NCBI GenBank assembly: GCA_046051225.1
Contig: JBJOOR010000019.1
Coordinates: 1 to 43,192 of the forward strand
Reading direction: 5' to 3'
Length of the DNA: 43,192 nucleotides
Source: CAIODY01 sp046051225
Lineage (GTDB): Bacteria > Bacteroidota > Bacteroidia > Chitinophagales > CAIODY01
Part shown: positions 43,138 through 43,192 of the stretch, in pieces
Numbering within the stretch: position 1 is the first letter of the stretch
Layout: each line of letters starts with the position of its first letter
Position numbers and translations under genes: made by a program
Notes under the pieces: generated by a model
Database searches by the model: none
The model's input: the letters and a program-made list of their open reading frames with translations, nothing else
Told to the model about the DNA's origin: nothing

Positions 43138-43192
43138 ATGAAATACAATGATGATATACATCTTACCCCACATGAAATAAAGCTGATTGGTT
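43138..43192 (+). CDS. Start of an unidentified gene cut by the window end
   Basis: An ATG at 43138 opens a frame without stops to the end of the window, giving 18 residues (MKYNDDIHLTPHEIKLIG). Preceding bases are AT-rich as before other genes here. The stretch is too short to identify or to be sure of. Confidence 0.35.
   Translation, partial: MKYNDDIHLTPHEIKLIG

Overview
The window comes from an AT-rich member of the Bacteroidota, probably a free-living Chitinophagales/Saprospirales-like lineage. The phylum call rests on several sequence facts. Secreted proteins end in type IX secretion (T9SS) sorting domains: one gliding-motility type B tail at 1-1642 and several type A 'YPNP' tails. Genes lack Shine-Dalgarno motifs, and promoters look like the Bacteroidota TTG / TAnnTTTG pair (best example 7136-7166, ahead of rplM). 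IspG is the long form with a central insertion. The gene set includes YidD, a DUF4907-like protein and N-terminal 'NLI-NP-FE' T9SS proteins. The genus cannot be resolved.

Left and centre (1-25433) are mostly core genes. They are the 3' end of a SprB-repeat adhesin, tRNA-Arg(CCT), thiL, an NAD-binding oxidoreductase, a methyltransferase and accD, followed by two small accessory genes of unknown role (5530-6965). Next comes the translation cluster rplM-rpsI-rpsB-tsf-pyrH, then a DUF4907-like protein, ispG, a lipoprotein, guaA, a periplasmic-binding-protein-like lipoprotein, def and ruvX on the minus strand, a T9SS beta-propeller-like protein, an EamA transporter, trmH, an S41 protease, yidD, a divergent SDR and a pabA/trpG-type amidotransferase.

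The right part (25612-42645) is surface and secretome territory. A 1638-residue repetitive adhesin-like protein carries four tandem 417-bp repeats. It is followed by an array of six minus-strand genes: four paralogous about 335-residue T9SS proteins, one orphan C-terminal fragment, and a 2294-residue multidomain metalloprotease-like T9SS protein.

The most interesting signal is in this array. One paralog (33646-34646) is interrupted by a run of ten G exactly where eight or eleven G would restore a protein of the same length as its neighbour. Two further runs of nine G sit at an equivalent codon position in two paralogs. This looks like slipped-strand phase variation of surface proteins. The same family shows modular exchange of its sorting tails: one tail cassette, including 53 bp beyond the stop codon, is shared with the distant locus at 20038-20339 and carries along a scrap of the EamA gene. 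Several short repeat elements have landed in frame inside the T9SS tails and inside ispG. The right edge holds a 492-bp intergenic region with a long bulged hairpin (42778-42896) that may be a structured RNA, followed by the first codons of an unidentified gene.
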